From: an uncultured bacterium
Lineage (GTDB): Bacteria > Patescibacteriota > Patescibacteriia > UBA1558 > GWA2-36-10
Reading direction: 5' to 3'
Assembly: GCA_937870675.1 (NCBI GenBank)
Contig: CALMZN010000002.1
Location: 1 to 40,357 of the forward strand
DNA length: 40,357 nt
Position 1 is the stretch's first letter; every line of letters starts with the position of its first letter. Below are positions 20,090 to 28,449 of the stretch, piece by piece. Position numbers and translations under genes: made by a program. The notes beneath the pieces were generated by a model. That model made no database searches and was not told where the DNA came from. It was given only the letters and a program-made list of their open reading frames with translations.

Positions 20090-21370
20090 ATGGGCAAATA
20101 TAAATATCTTTATCTGGGAGCATTGTTGGTTGTTGTTTTTCTTTTTGTGATTGTTAAATCTAGCAACTCTGAAAATAATCGAATTGATAAGCAAGGCATA
20201 GAAATAACTGGCTCTATTGCGTCAAAAGTAGATTTGTATTTTTTTTGGGGCGATGGTTGTCCGCATTGCGCTCAAGAGGAAATATTTTTGAAAAGCATAG
20301 AGTCCAAATATCCAGATTTGAGAATTCAGCGTTTTGAAATTTGGGAGCATCAAAACAATGCGAGATTGATACTGGAAGTAGCTAAAAAATTACAGACAAA
20401 TATTGGTGGTGTGCCATTTACCGTTGTAGGCGACCAATCTTTCGTGGGCTTTGACGAAAACTACACAGCTCCAAAAATAGAAGCCAGAATCAAAGAGTGC
20501 CTAGCCGGCTCTTGCCCAGATTCACTTGCTTCATTGGTGCCGGCGATAAAATCAGCCAAAGATTCGCAAGCGGTCGCTAGCGCCGATGTCGTAGAGCCAG
20601 CCAAATCAAAAGCAGTTGGCAAAATAGATGCTGGTGTATTTGGCGAAGTTGATATGGCCAAATTTTCCTTGCCTGTATTGACTATCATTATTGGCGCCTT
20701 AGACGGCTTCAATCCTTGTGCTATGTGGGTTTTAGTATTTTTGATTAGCTTGCTGATTGGCATGCAGAACAGGAAGAGGATGTGGATCTTGGGTTCGGCC
20801 TTTATTGTGGCTTCAGCCGCTGTTTATTTTCTTTTTATGGTTGCTTGGCTGAATATATTTTTATTTATTGGCGTGGTGGCTTGGGTCAAAATTTTGATTG
20901 GTTTGGTAGCGCTACTCGGAGCGGGTTATAGCTTGAAAGATTTTTACAAAAACAAAGAGGCCACTTGCGAAGTGGGAGATATAGAAAAAAAGAAGAAGAT
21001 CATGGACAAGCTGAAGGGCTATGTGGCTTCTCAGAATTTTTGGCTGGCTTTGTTTGGCATTATGGCCTTGGCTTTTATGATCAACTTGGTTGAACTTTTG
21101 TGTTCAGCTGGTTTTCCGGCGGTCTATACCCAAGTACTAGCTATGAACAACATGACCGGCTGGTATTATTATGCTTATATTTTGCTTTATGTGTTGTTTT
21201 TTATGCTGGATGATTTGATCGTCTTTTTTATTGCCATGTTCACTTTGCAGGCCACTGGTTTGACTACCAAATATACCAGGGCCTCGCGGTTGATTGGTGG
21301 CATTTTGATGTTGGTCATTGGCTTGTTGATGATTTTCAAGCCAAGCATTTTGACGAGTTTTGGTAATTAA
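20090..21370 (+). CDS. Membrane protein with thioredoxin/glutaredoxin-like domain fused to a DsbD/CcdA-like TM region
   Basis: LYFFWGDGCPHCAQEE (CPHC), GVPFTVVGDQSFVGFDE; then polytopic domain with DGFNPCAMW and NLVELLCSAGFPAVYT. Confidence 0.8.
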   Translation: MGKYKYLYLGALLVVVFLFVIVKSSNSENNRIDKQGIEITGSIASKVDLYFFWGDGCPHCAQEEIFLKSIESKYPDLRIQRFEIWEHQNNARLILEVAKKLQTNIGGVPFTVVGDQSFVGFDENYTAPKIEARIKECLAGSCPDSLASLVPAIKSAKDSQAVASADVVEPAKSKAVGKIDAGVFGEVDMAKFSLPVLTIIIGALDGFNPCAMWVLVFLISLLIGMQNRKRMWILGSAFIVASAAVYFLFMVAWLNIFLFIGVVAWVKILIGLVALLGAGYSLKDFYKNKEATCEVGDIEKKKKIMDKLKGYVASQNFWLALFGIMALAFMINLVELLCSAGFPAVYTQVLAMNNMTGWYYYAYILLYVLFFMLDDLIVFFIAMFTLQATGLTTKYTRASRLIGGILMLVIGLLMIFKPSILTSFGN

Positions 21371-21385
21371 TATTATGTTTTTGGT

Positions 21386-21415
21386 GCGGCGCCCCGCTAG
21401 CGGGGCGCCGCTTTT
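21386..21415 (+). terminator. Rho-independent terminator
   Basis: gcggcgccccgctagcggggcgccgc, perfect palindrome followed by ttttg. Confidence 0.85.
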
Positions 21416-21477
21416 GTTTATTTAAGATTTAGGTTAAAATATACAATATAGTCGATTAACAGGAATAAATATATTTT

Positions 21478-21828
21478 ATGTCAGAAAAATTTGGACCATG
21501 CTTAGAAAAAAATTGTTCACACTGTTGTGATCCCGTGAAAGTTGGTAGGTTTTTTTCAGAAGAAGATGTGCCAATAAATAAAGATGGTAATAAGATATGG
21601 ATGGGAAAAAATGAGCTGTTAGTTTCGGTTGATGTACCAGATGGTCAGAAACTTAAAACGTATAATTGTGTTAATTTTGATGCGCAAACAGGAAAATGCA
21701 AAGATTATAATAATAGGCCAGAAATTTGTAGAAACACAAGTTGCGTTAGTGCGGATTCTACGGAAAGCATAGACGAACAACATACTAAATTTGTTGGCGA
21801 AAAATTTATATCAATTTCAAAGAAATAA
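21478..21828 (+). CDS. YkgJ-like Cys-rich zinc/iron-chelating domain protein
   Basis: CLEKNCSHCCDP...YNCVNFDAQTGKCKDYNNRPEICRNTSC cysteine arrangement. Confidence 0.65.
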   Translation: MSEKFGPCLEKNCSHCCDPVKVGRFFSEEDVPINKDGNKIWMGKNELLVSVDVPDGQKLKTYNCVNFDAQTGKCKDYNNRPEICRNTSCVSADSTESIDEQHTKFVGEKFISISKK

Positions 21829-21832
21829 AAAT

Positions 21833-22921
21833 ATGAAAAAAATAAATGTTGGTATTTTATTTGGAGGTAAATCAGCTGAGCATGAAGTTTCTATACAATC
21901 AGCTAGAAATATTTTTAAAGCTTTAGACAAAAATAAATATCAATCCCTCTTGATTGGTATTGATAAAAATGGTCGCTGGTTATTTTATGATCAAGCTAGC
22001 TTTTTATTGCATTCCGAGCAAGTAAGTTTAAGAAAATTTAGTAAAGCAGTAAAAGAAATTGCTTTGGTACCGCAGAGTCAAGGTAAAATATTAAATGTTT
22101 CTGGTTTGGCTAGTAAAAAATCAATAGATGTTGTTTTTCCAATATTACATGGGCCATTTGGCGAAGATGGTACTATTCAGGGTCTACTAAAGTTAGCCAA
22201 TGTGCCTTTTGTTGGAGCAGGAGTATTGTCCTCGGCAGTAGGCATGGATAAAGATATCATGAAAAGACTTTGGCGAGAGGCCGGATTGCCTATTTGTAAA
22301 TTTTTAGTATTTAAAAATAAAGAATCTATAAATTATAAACAAGTAGTAAAAAACTTGGGCTTGCCCTTTTTTGTTAAACCAGCCAACTTGGGATCATCTG
22401 TCGGAATAAGTAAGGTAAGTAACCAAAGTCAGTTTACTAAGGCGGTTAAGATCGCTTGGCAATATGATAATAAAATCATAATTGAAGAAAATATAACGGG
22501 CAGAGAAATCGAGTGTGCTATATTAGGCAATGAAGATCTCAAAGCTTCTGTGCCCGGTGAAGTGAAGCCCAGTCACGATTTTTATTCCTATGAAGCTAAA
22601 TATATTGATGAGCATGGAGCGACCCTGATTATTCCCGCAAAATTGTCTAAAAACGTTATTAAAAAAATTCAAGATTTATCTGTTAAGGCATTCAAAGTTT
22701 TGGATACCGAGGGTTTGGGGAGAGTGGATTTATTTTTGAAAAATAATGGGGAAATAGTTTTAAATGAAATAAATACAATGCCCGGATTTACTGTCATTAG
22801 CATGTATGCACGCTTATGGCAGGCTAGTGGCTTAAGTTACGATAAATTAATTGATAATTTAATACAGCTAGCTATTAGTAGATTTAAAAAAGAACAAAAA
22901 TTAAAAACAACTTATTTATAA
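21833..22921 (+). CDS. ddl: D-alanine--D-alanine ligase
   Basis: MKKINVGILFGGKSAEHEVSIQSARNI, PILHGPFGEDGTIQGLL, FVKPANLGSSVGISK, EINTMPGFTVISMY. Confidence 0.95.
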   Translation: MKKINVGILFGGKSAEHEVSIQSARNIFKALDKNKYQSLLIGIDKNGRWLFYDQASFLLHSEQVSLRKFSKAVKEIALVPQSQGKILNVSGLASKKSIDVVFPILHGPFGEDGTIQGLLKLANVPFVGAGVLSSAVGMDKDIMKRLWREAGLPICKFLVFKNKESINYKQVVKNLGLPFFVKPANLGSSVGISKVSNQSQFTKAVKIAWQYDNKIIIEENITGREIECAILGNEDLKASVPGEVKPSHDFYSYEAKYIDEHGATLIIPAKLSKNVIKKIQDLSVKAFKVLDTEGLGRVDLFLKNNGEIVLNEINTMPGFTVISMYARLWQASGLSYDKLIDNLIQLAISRFKKEQKLKTTYL

Positions 22922-22930
22922 ATAACTAGC

Positions 22931-23629
22931 ATGACTCCGCAGAATGCTTTGAAAAAATTATCCAGTCCTCAAAGAGCGCAGAGTTCAAGGAGATTTTTTA
23001 AGACGGATCCAGGCCAATACGGAGAAGGCGATGAATTTATTGGCGTGGTAGTGCCTGATATTAGAAAAGTTGCTAGGCAATATTTTGGCGTGTCATTAAA
23101 AGAAGTTGCTGAACTTTTGCACTCCAAAATACATGAGGAGCGACTGTGTGCTTTGTTTATTTTAGTGGAGCAGTACAAAAAAGGGGATAGTAAAAAACAA
23201 AAAAATATTTTTGAGTTGTATTTAAAAAATTATAAATATATAAATAATTGGGATTTGGTGGATTTGACGGCACCGCCTATTGTCGGCGCGTATTTGGCTG
23301 ACAAGCCCAAAGATGTTTTATATAAATTAGCGCATAGCCGGAATTTGTGGCAAAGACGAATAGCTATTGTGGCTACTTTTTATTTTATTTATCAAGGAGA
23401 GAGTAAGACAACCCTCGAGCTTGCCAAAATTTTACTTCATGATAAGCATGATTTGATTCACAAGGCAGTGGGCTGGATGCTAAGAGAAGTAGGTAAGCGT
23501 TGTGATGAGCGGATTTTGCTGAATTTTTTGGATAAACATTATAGGGATATGCCACGCACTTGCCTAAGATATGCGATTGAGAGATTACCCAAAATAAAGC
23601 GTCGGGCTTATTTGCGCGGTTTGATTTAG
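22931..23629 (+). CDS. DNA alkylation repair (AlkD-like) HEAT-repeat protein
   Basis: FFKTDPGQYGEGDEFIGVVVPDIRKVARQY...NNWDLVDLTAP...DLIHKAVGWMLREVGKR typical of the family. Confidence 0.88.
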   Translation: MTPQNALKKLSSPQRAQSSRRFFKTDPGQYGEGDEFIGVVVPDIRKVARQYFGVSLKEVAELLHSKIHEERLCALFILVEQYKKGDSKKQKNIFELYLKNYKYINNWDLVDLTAPPIVGAYLADKPKDVLYKLAHSRNLWQRRIAIVATFYFIYQGESKTTLELAKILLHDKHDLIHKAVGWMLREVGKRCDERILLNFLDKHYRDMPRTCLRYAIERLPKIKRRAYLRGLI

Positions 23630-23660
23630 CCAAATAGCAATTTTTTTGTGGGTGATTTTT

Positions 23661-23670
23661 GTGCTATAAT
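23661..23670 (+). promoter_or_regulatory. Putative extended -10 promoter
   Basis: tttttGTGCTATAATat; the word ttttgtgctataatat recurs at about 25236. Confidence 0.5.
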
Positions 23671-23682
23671 ATAAGCGTCAAT

Positions 23683-25212
23683 ATGGCGAAATTTTTTAAG
23701 ATACCATACACCAAAAAAATTTTTACCTTTTTCCTAATTTTTGTTTGGGTTTTTTCATCTTGGCCGAAAATTATTGATTTTCCGCCAACAGTAAAAGAGG
23801 CCTCCGCCGCTAGTGGCGATGTCATACTTTTGTGGGACACGGCCAATGGTTCAGTCCCTTCGGGCTGGACTTGTATTTCTTGCACTGGTGGTGATGCTTT
23901 TTACGGTGTTTTCCCCAGAGCCGCTTCCAGCTATGGCGCGTCCACGGCTGGCTCTGATACTCATACGCACACTTTAACTTATTCTAGCGCTACCCAAGGC
24001 GCCAATGGTGATGCCTTGGGTGAACTTACTGGTAATAGAGCGTCTGTCAACACGCATACGCATACTTGGGGCAATATTACTTCTGGTAGTGGCGATGTCA
24101 GGCCAAGTTATAAAAATTTGAATTTTATTTATGCCAACAATCCTTCATCAATTCCCGCCAATGTTATTGCTGTGTTTGATAGCACTTTGCCGTCTGGCTG
24201 GACAAGATACAGCGCTTTGGACAGCATATATTTGCGTGGCAATGCTGATAATGCGACCGGAGGCGGAGCAACGCATTATCATGCTATTGCTAGTGGCTCC
24301 ATAACCTCAAGCGGTCACAGCAATATTTTGACTGACTCTGGCAATGCTCGCAGTGCTTGTAATCAAACGGCTGGCCACCTTCTTCCTTCGGCCACTACAA
24401 ATCTTGATAATAACAACAATGCCCCTCCCTATGTTCAGGTAATTTTTGCCTATAATTCCAGCGGTAGCGCTATTTCTCTTTCTTCAACTTCGGCTACAGG
24501 CATGATTGCTTTTTTCAATGCCACGCCACCTTCGGGCTGGGACACTATTTCAGATGTCTCGCCTTGGAATGGTAATTTTTTGATGGGTTATTCTAGCTAT
24601 GGCTCAACCGGCGGCTCAAGCGCTGATCATAATCATGGTGGGTCCAAGAGTTTTACATCAGCCGCCTGCGCGTCAAGCGCGAATGGTCTTGGTCCAACTG
24701 GCACTTATACTGGCGCATTAGAAACTCATTCTCATAGCGTCACTTACACGATTGATTCTCAAGCATCACTGCCGCTTTATCGCGATGTTATTTTAGCCAA
24801 AAAAGAAGCGCCAACATTTAGCATTAGCATATCCACCAATGGCGCAGTAGCTTTTGGAACACTGGCTCTGGAGCAGACCCAAGACAATACAGTTACCGGA
24901 GTCAATGATATAGAGATTGTGAGCGTTGATGTTGGCCCGGTAGATTTGGATATCAAAAGCACAGTTTTTACAGAGGGAGGTAATACTTGGACACTTGGCT
25001 CCAGTAATGGTTCCAATCAAGTCAAATGGGAGTTTGCCACCTCAACTAATAATTGGGTGACTATGGCCGTGGCCAATTCAAATTATGAGATGGATCTCAA
25101 TGTCGCCCAGTCAGCTACTAGAAATGTATATTTGCGCATTACTATGCCAACAGCGACCAATTCTTACAACCAATATAGCTCAACAGTCACCATTACGGCC
25201 TCATCTCCGTAG
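23683..25212 (+). CDS. Secreted protein with three phage tail collar-like repeats and a C-terminal beta module
   Basis: Signal/TM N-terminus; repeats PSGWTC..., PSGWTR..., PSGWDT..., each with a His-rich motif (DTHTHTL, HYHA, DHNHGG); C-terminal YSSTVTITASSP. Confidence 0.65.
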   Translation: MAKFFKIPYTKKIFTFFLIFVWVFSSWPKIIDFPPTVKEASAASGDVILLWDTANGSVPSGWTCISCTGGDAFYGVFPRAASSYGASTAGSDTHTHTLTYSSATQGANGDALGELTGNRASVNTHTHTWGNITSGSGDVRPSYKNLNFIYANNPSSIPANVIAVFDSTLPSGWTRYSALDSIYLRGNADNATGGGATHYHAIASGSITSSGHSNILTDSGNARSACNQTAGHLLPSATTNLDNNNNAPPYVQVIFAYNSSGSAISLSSTSATGMIAFFNATPPSGWDTISDVSPWNGNFLMGYSSYGSTGGSSADHNHGGSKSFTSAACASSANGLGPTGTYTGALETHSHSVTYTIDSQASLPLYRDVILAKKEAPTFSISISTNGAVAFGTLALEQTQDNTVTGVNDIEIVSVDVGPVDLDIKSTVFTEGGNTWTLGSSNGSNQVKWEFATSTNNWVTMAVANSNYEMDLNVAQSATRNVYLRITMPTATNSYNQYSSTVTITASSP

Positions 25213-25238
25213 GGGGGTTTGGTGTTTTTTTAAATTTT

Positions 25239-25248
25239 GTGCTATAAT
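25239..25248 (+). promoter_or_regulatory. Putative extended -10 promoter
   Basis: aaattttGTGCTATAATat, same 16-nt word as at about 23660. Confidence 0.5.
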
Positions 25249-25337
25249 ATTATCATGTAATTTTAATATATATATAAATATAAAAATAAAAAATATTAAT
25301 ATATATAAAATAATAAATAAAAACTAAATGTAAACGT

Positions 25338-25856
25338 ATGAAAGAAACTATTTTATCAACATTGATTGTCATTGTTTTTGGTTTTTTGGTGGTAGTTGGT
25401 GTCAGAGCCGCTGACAATGCGGATGTCACAGCCACTGTCACAGTCCAAAACATTGCTATGACCTTGAGCCAGTCAACATTTGACTATGGCACTATGTCAA
25501 GCAATACCACCTCTACCACAGTGCCTCTTTGGGCGGGGGCAGGCATAGTAGCCACCAACACTGGCAATGTCAACGAAGATTTTGACATCAACAGCGCTGA
25601 CACTGCTGCTTGGACGCTAGCGACAGCCACATCAACCGCTGATATTTACGCTCATCGTTTTTGCAATGACACGGATAATGACTGCACAACACCTTGGACT
25701 AATTACACAGCCATGACTACATCGCCAGGAGCGTTGGACACGGGAATAGCAGCATCGGGCACAGTTGCTTTTCAATTGCAGATACACACTCCCAACCCTA
25801 GCACAGTTTTTACTGAGCAGAGCTCTAGCGTGACAGTGACGGCTAGCGCCAGCTAA
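25338..25856 (+). CDS. Small secreted beta-rich surface protein (172 aa)
   Basis: Signal peptide (MKETILSTLIVIVFGFLVVVGVRAAD); C-terminal QSSSVTVTASAS matches the C-terminal module of the 23683 ORF. Confidence 0.65.
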   Translation: MKETILSTLIVIVFGFLVVVGVRAADNADVTATVTVQNIAMTLSQSTFDYGTMSSNTTSTTVPLWAGAGIVATNTGNVNEDFDINSADTAAWTLATATSTADIYAHRFCNDTDNDCTTPWTNYTAMTTSPGALDTGIAASGTVAFQLQIHTPNPSTVFTEQSSSVTVTASAS

Positions 25857-25889
25857 GTGAATATTTAAATTTTGTTTTTATAACCGGTT

Positions 25890-26492
25890 ATGAAAAAATC
25901 TACCTTAGCGGTTGTGGCTATTTGTTTATTTTTACCTTTTTGGGCTTTGGCCAAGATTGGCGTGGGGGTGGGGACTGGTAAAATAGTGGTTGATCAGCCG
26001 ATGAAACCCGGTTTGATTTACACTTTACCACCTTTAGTGGTTCTAAATACCGGCGATGAGGCCTCAGATTACGGCGTCACTATTCAACATCGTGAAAATC
26101 AAGAGCAGATGAAACCAGCTAAGGAATGGTTTAGTTTTGAGCCCAGTAGTTTTTATCTGAATCCCGGTGAATCAAAAGTTGTTCAAATCAAATTAACTTT
26201 GCCCATAAAAGGGGCTAGACCGGGAGATTATTTTGCTTTTTTACAGGCCTATCCAAAGCAAAAAGCTGGTGTCTCGGGTACTAGTGTCAATATAGCCGCC
26301 GCCGCTAAATTGTATTTTACGATAGTGCCTAGTAATTTTTTTGCCGGAATTTATTATAGGATTGTTTCACTTTTGACGCTTTATTCTCCTTGGGGGTACA
26401 TAGTTTTGGTAGTCATTGGAGCTACTTTGTTGCTTGGCATACTGCGCCGTTTCATTTCTTTTAATATCGGACTTAGCGTCAAGAAAAAATAA
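25890..26492 (+). CDS. DUF916 (WxLIP)-like secreted/membrane protein
   Basis: Signal peptide; GKIVVDQPMKPGLIYTLPPLVVLNTGDEASDYGVTIQ...FYLNPGESKVVQIKLTLP..GARPGDYFAFL; C-terminal TM segment. Confidence 0.6.
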   Translation: MKKSTLAVVAICLFLPFWALAKIGVGVGTGKIVVDQPMKPGLIYTLPPLVVLNTGDEASDYGVTIQHRENQEQMKPAKEWFSFEPSSFYLNPGESKVVQIKLTLPIKGARPGDYFAFLQAYPKQKAGVSGTSVNIAAAAKLYFTIVPSNFFAGIYYRIVSLLTLYSPWGYIVLVVIGATLLLGILRRFISFNIGLSVKKK

Positions 26493-26506
26493 GATTGTCA
26501 TAATGA

Positions 26507-27562
26507 ATGAAAAAACATGATTTGATGGTTAATTTATTTTTTTTATTAACAATAGTTTTGGCTATTGTTTTTTTTATTTTTTCTAAAGAAATAGTTTTTA
26601 GCAGTGATAGTGTGGTGACGACAGTGCAAATATCGGTTTGTGGTAATGGCGTCAAAGAGGGCGGCGAAGATTGCGATACTAATGATTTTGGGGGAGTATC
26701 TTGCACTTCTTTGGGCTACACCAGCGGTACTTTGACCTGTGATGCGGCTTGCGATTACGTCACTAGCGCTTGTATATACACGGCACCAGTAATTATTGGC
26801 GGTGGTGGCGGTGGTAGCACTGTATTGTTGCCAACAGTGACAGGAGTAAGCTTTTCAGGCAAAGCTTATCCATCAAGTGAAGTCACAGTTTTAAAAGATG
26901 GCCAAATTATTTCTATGACCATGGCTGGTCCGGATGCTAATTTTTTAGTCAGTTTATCCAATATTTCAGCGGGTAATTATATTTTTGCTTTATATACTGA
27001 GGATTCTCAGGGTCTGCGTTCTTCTTTGTTTACTTTTCAGGTCTATGTCACTTTTGGCGCTATTAGCACGGTTAGTGGTATTTTTCTTTCACCGACAATC
27101 ACTGCGGACAAAGTCGAAGTTAAAAAAGGCGATAATTTGGCAATCTTTGGTCAAACAACGCCCAATTCTCAAGTGAGTATCCTAGTCAACTCTTCTCAAG
27201 ATTTTTTTGCTAGCGCCAGTACGGACGAATCAGGCGCTTACCTTTATAATTTTGATACTAGTGTTTTGGAAGAAGGGGACCATAGTACTAAGTCAAAAGT
27301 AACCCTCAATAGCGCTACTAGCAACTATAGCACAGCCGTTGGTTTTTTGGTGGGTGATAAAAACGTCAGCCGACAACCTGGCGCTGATTGTGGTAATCTG
27401 CGAGGGGACATAAATTGCGACGGCAAGGTAAATTTGGTTGATTTTTCCATTGCCGCTTATTGGTATCGGCGGACAAATCCACCAATTCGCGTTGATATTA
27501 ATGGCGATGGGCAGGTGAGTTTGGTAGATTTTAGTATTATGGCTTACAATTGGACTGGTTAA
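26507..27562 (+). CDS. Secreted protein with CGNGxxEGGEDCD Cys-rich module, Ig-like domains and C-terminal type I dockerin
   Basis: VCGNGVKEGGEDCDTND; C-terminal duplicated calcium loops DINCDGKVNLVDFSI and DINGDGQVSLVDFSI. Confidence 0.85.
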   Translation: MKKHDLMVNLFFLLTIVLAIVFFIFSKEIVFSSDSVVTTVQISVCGNGVKEGGEDCDTNDFGGVSCTSLGYTSGTLTCDAACDYVTSACIYTAPVIIGGGGGGSTVLLPTVTGVSFSGKAYPSSEVTVLKDGQIISMTMAGPDANFLVSLSNISAGNYIFALYTEDSQGLRSSLFTFQVYVTFGAISTVSGIFLSPTITADKVEVKKGDNLAIFGQTTPNSQVSILVNSSQDFFASASTDESGAYLYNFDTSVLEEGDHSTKSKVTLNSATSNYSTAVGFLVGDKNVSRQPGADCGNLRGDINCDGKVNLVDFSIAAYWYRRTNPPIRVDINGDGQVSLVDFSIMAYNWTG

Positions 27563-28449
27563 TGTTTATGATAAAAGGAGCAGTAAAAATATTATTGTTG
27601 TTGGGTCTGATCTGGCCCTTGAGCGGACAAGCGGCTTTGTTTTATTTTGAAGATAAGCAAAACAGCGCCGTGGTTGGCCAAGATACGAGCATTACTCTAA
27701 AAATTGATACTCAAGGTCAGCTGATAAACGCTATTGAGGGTGATGTGCTTTTGCCGTCGGATTTACAATTAGTGGATATTTTTGATAATGGCTCTATAAT
27801 AAGTTTTTGGGTGGAAAAACCGGAAAACAAAAATAATATAGTCCACTTTTCTGGTATTACTCCGGGCGGTTTTATGGGGCAGGGAATTTTGTTCAAAATA
27901 TTGGTCAAGGCAGGTTCGTCTGGGTCAAGACAAATAACTTTGGGTAATTTGTCAGCTTATTTGAGTGATGGACAAGGCACGAACGTTATTGTGAGCAGTC
28001 AGTCCGCGCAAATGGATTTTATTATAAGTGAAGAGGCGCCGGCAATTGAAATAAAAATAAATGACAATGAACGGCCCGAAGATTTTACACCTATCATTAG
28101 TCGTTTGGATCAGATTGAGCCGGGTATTTATTTTTTGATTTTTGCTACTCAAGATAAGGGGTCAGGAATTGACTATTATGAAGTGCGAGAAGGATGGTAT
28201 AATTACCAACTAGCCCTTAGCCCTTATCGTCTGAAGAATCAAGAATTGAATCAAGATATTTTTGTCAAAGCCGTGGATAAGGCCGGCAATGAACGAGTCG
28301 TTAAGGTCTTGGCTCTATACGATAAGGCGTGGTATGAAAATTTTTGGTTTTATGTTATAATGATAAGCGTAGTTATTTCGTTGTTTTTGGGTAAAAAAAT
28401 AAAATTATTACGGCATCATGGCCGATCGACAAACAAAAATAAAAGTTAA
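27562..28449 (+). CDS. Cohesin-domain membrane-anchored protein
   Basis: Signal peptide, cohesin-like domain (VVGQDTSITLKIDTQGQLINAIEGDVLLPSDLQLVDI...LSDGQGTNVIV), C-terminal TM; start overlaps the previous stop (TAATG). Confidence 0.78.
   Translation: MFMIKGAVKILLLLGLIWPLSGQAALFYFEDKQNSAVVGQDTSITLKIDTQGQLINAIEGDVLLPSDLQLVDIFDNGSIISFWVEKPENKNNIVHFSGITPGGFMGQGILFKILVKAGSSGSRQITLGNLSAYLSDGQGTNVIVSSQSAQMDFIISEEAPAIEIKINDNERPEDFTPIISRLDQIEPGIYFLIFATQDKGSGIDYYEVREGWYNYQLALSPYRLKNQELNQDIFVKAVDKAGNERVVKVLALYDKAWYENFWFYVIMISVVISLFLGKKIKLLRHHGRSTNKNKS

Noticed and set aside
23683-25212. Prophage tail region
   Set aside because: No other phage structural, replication or integrase genes in the window; neighbours are secreted surface proteins.
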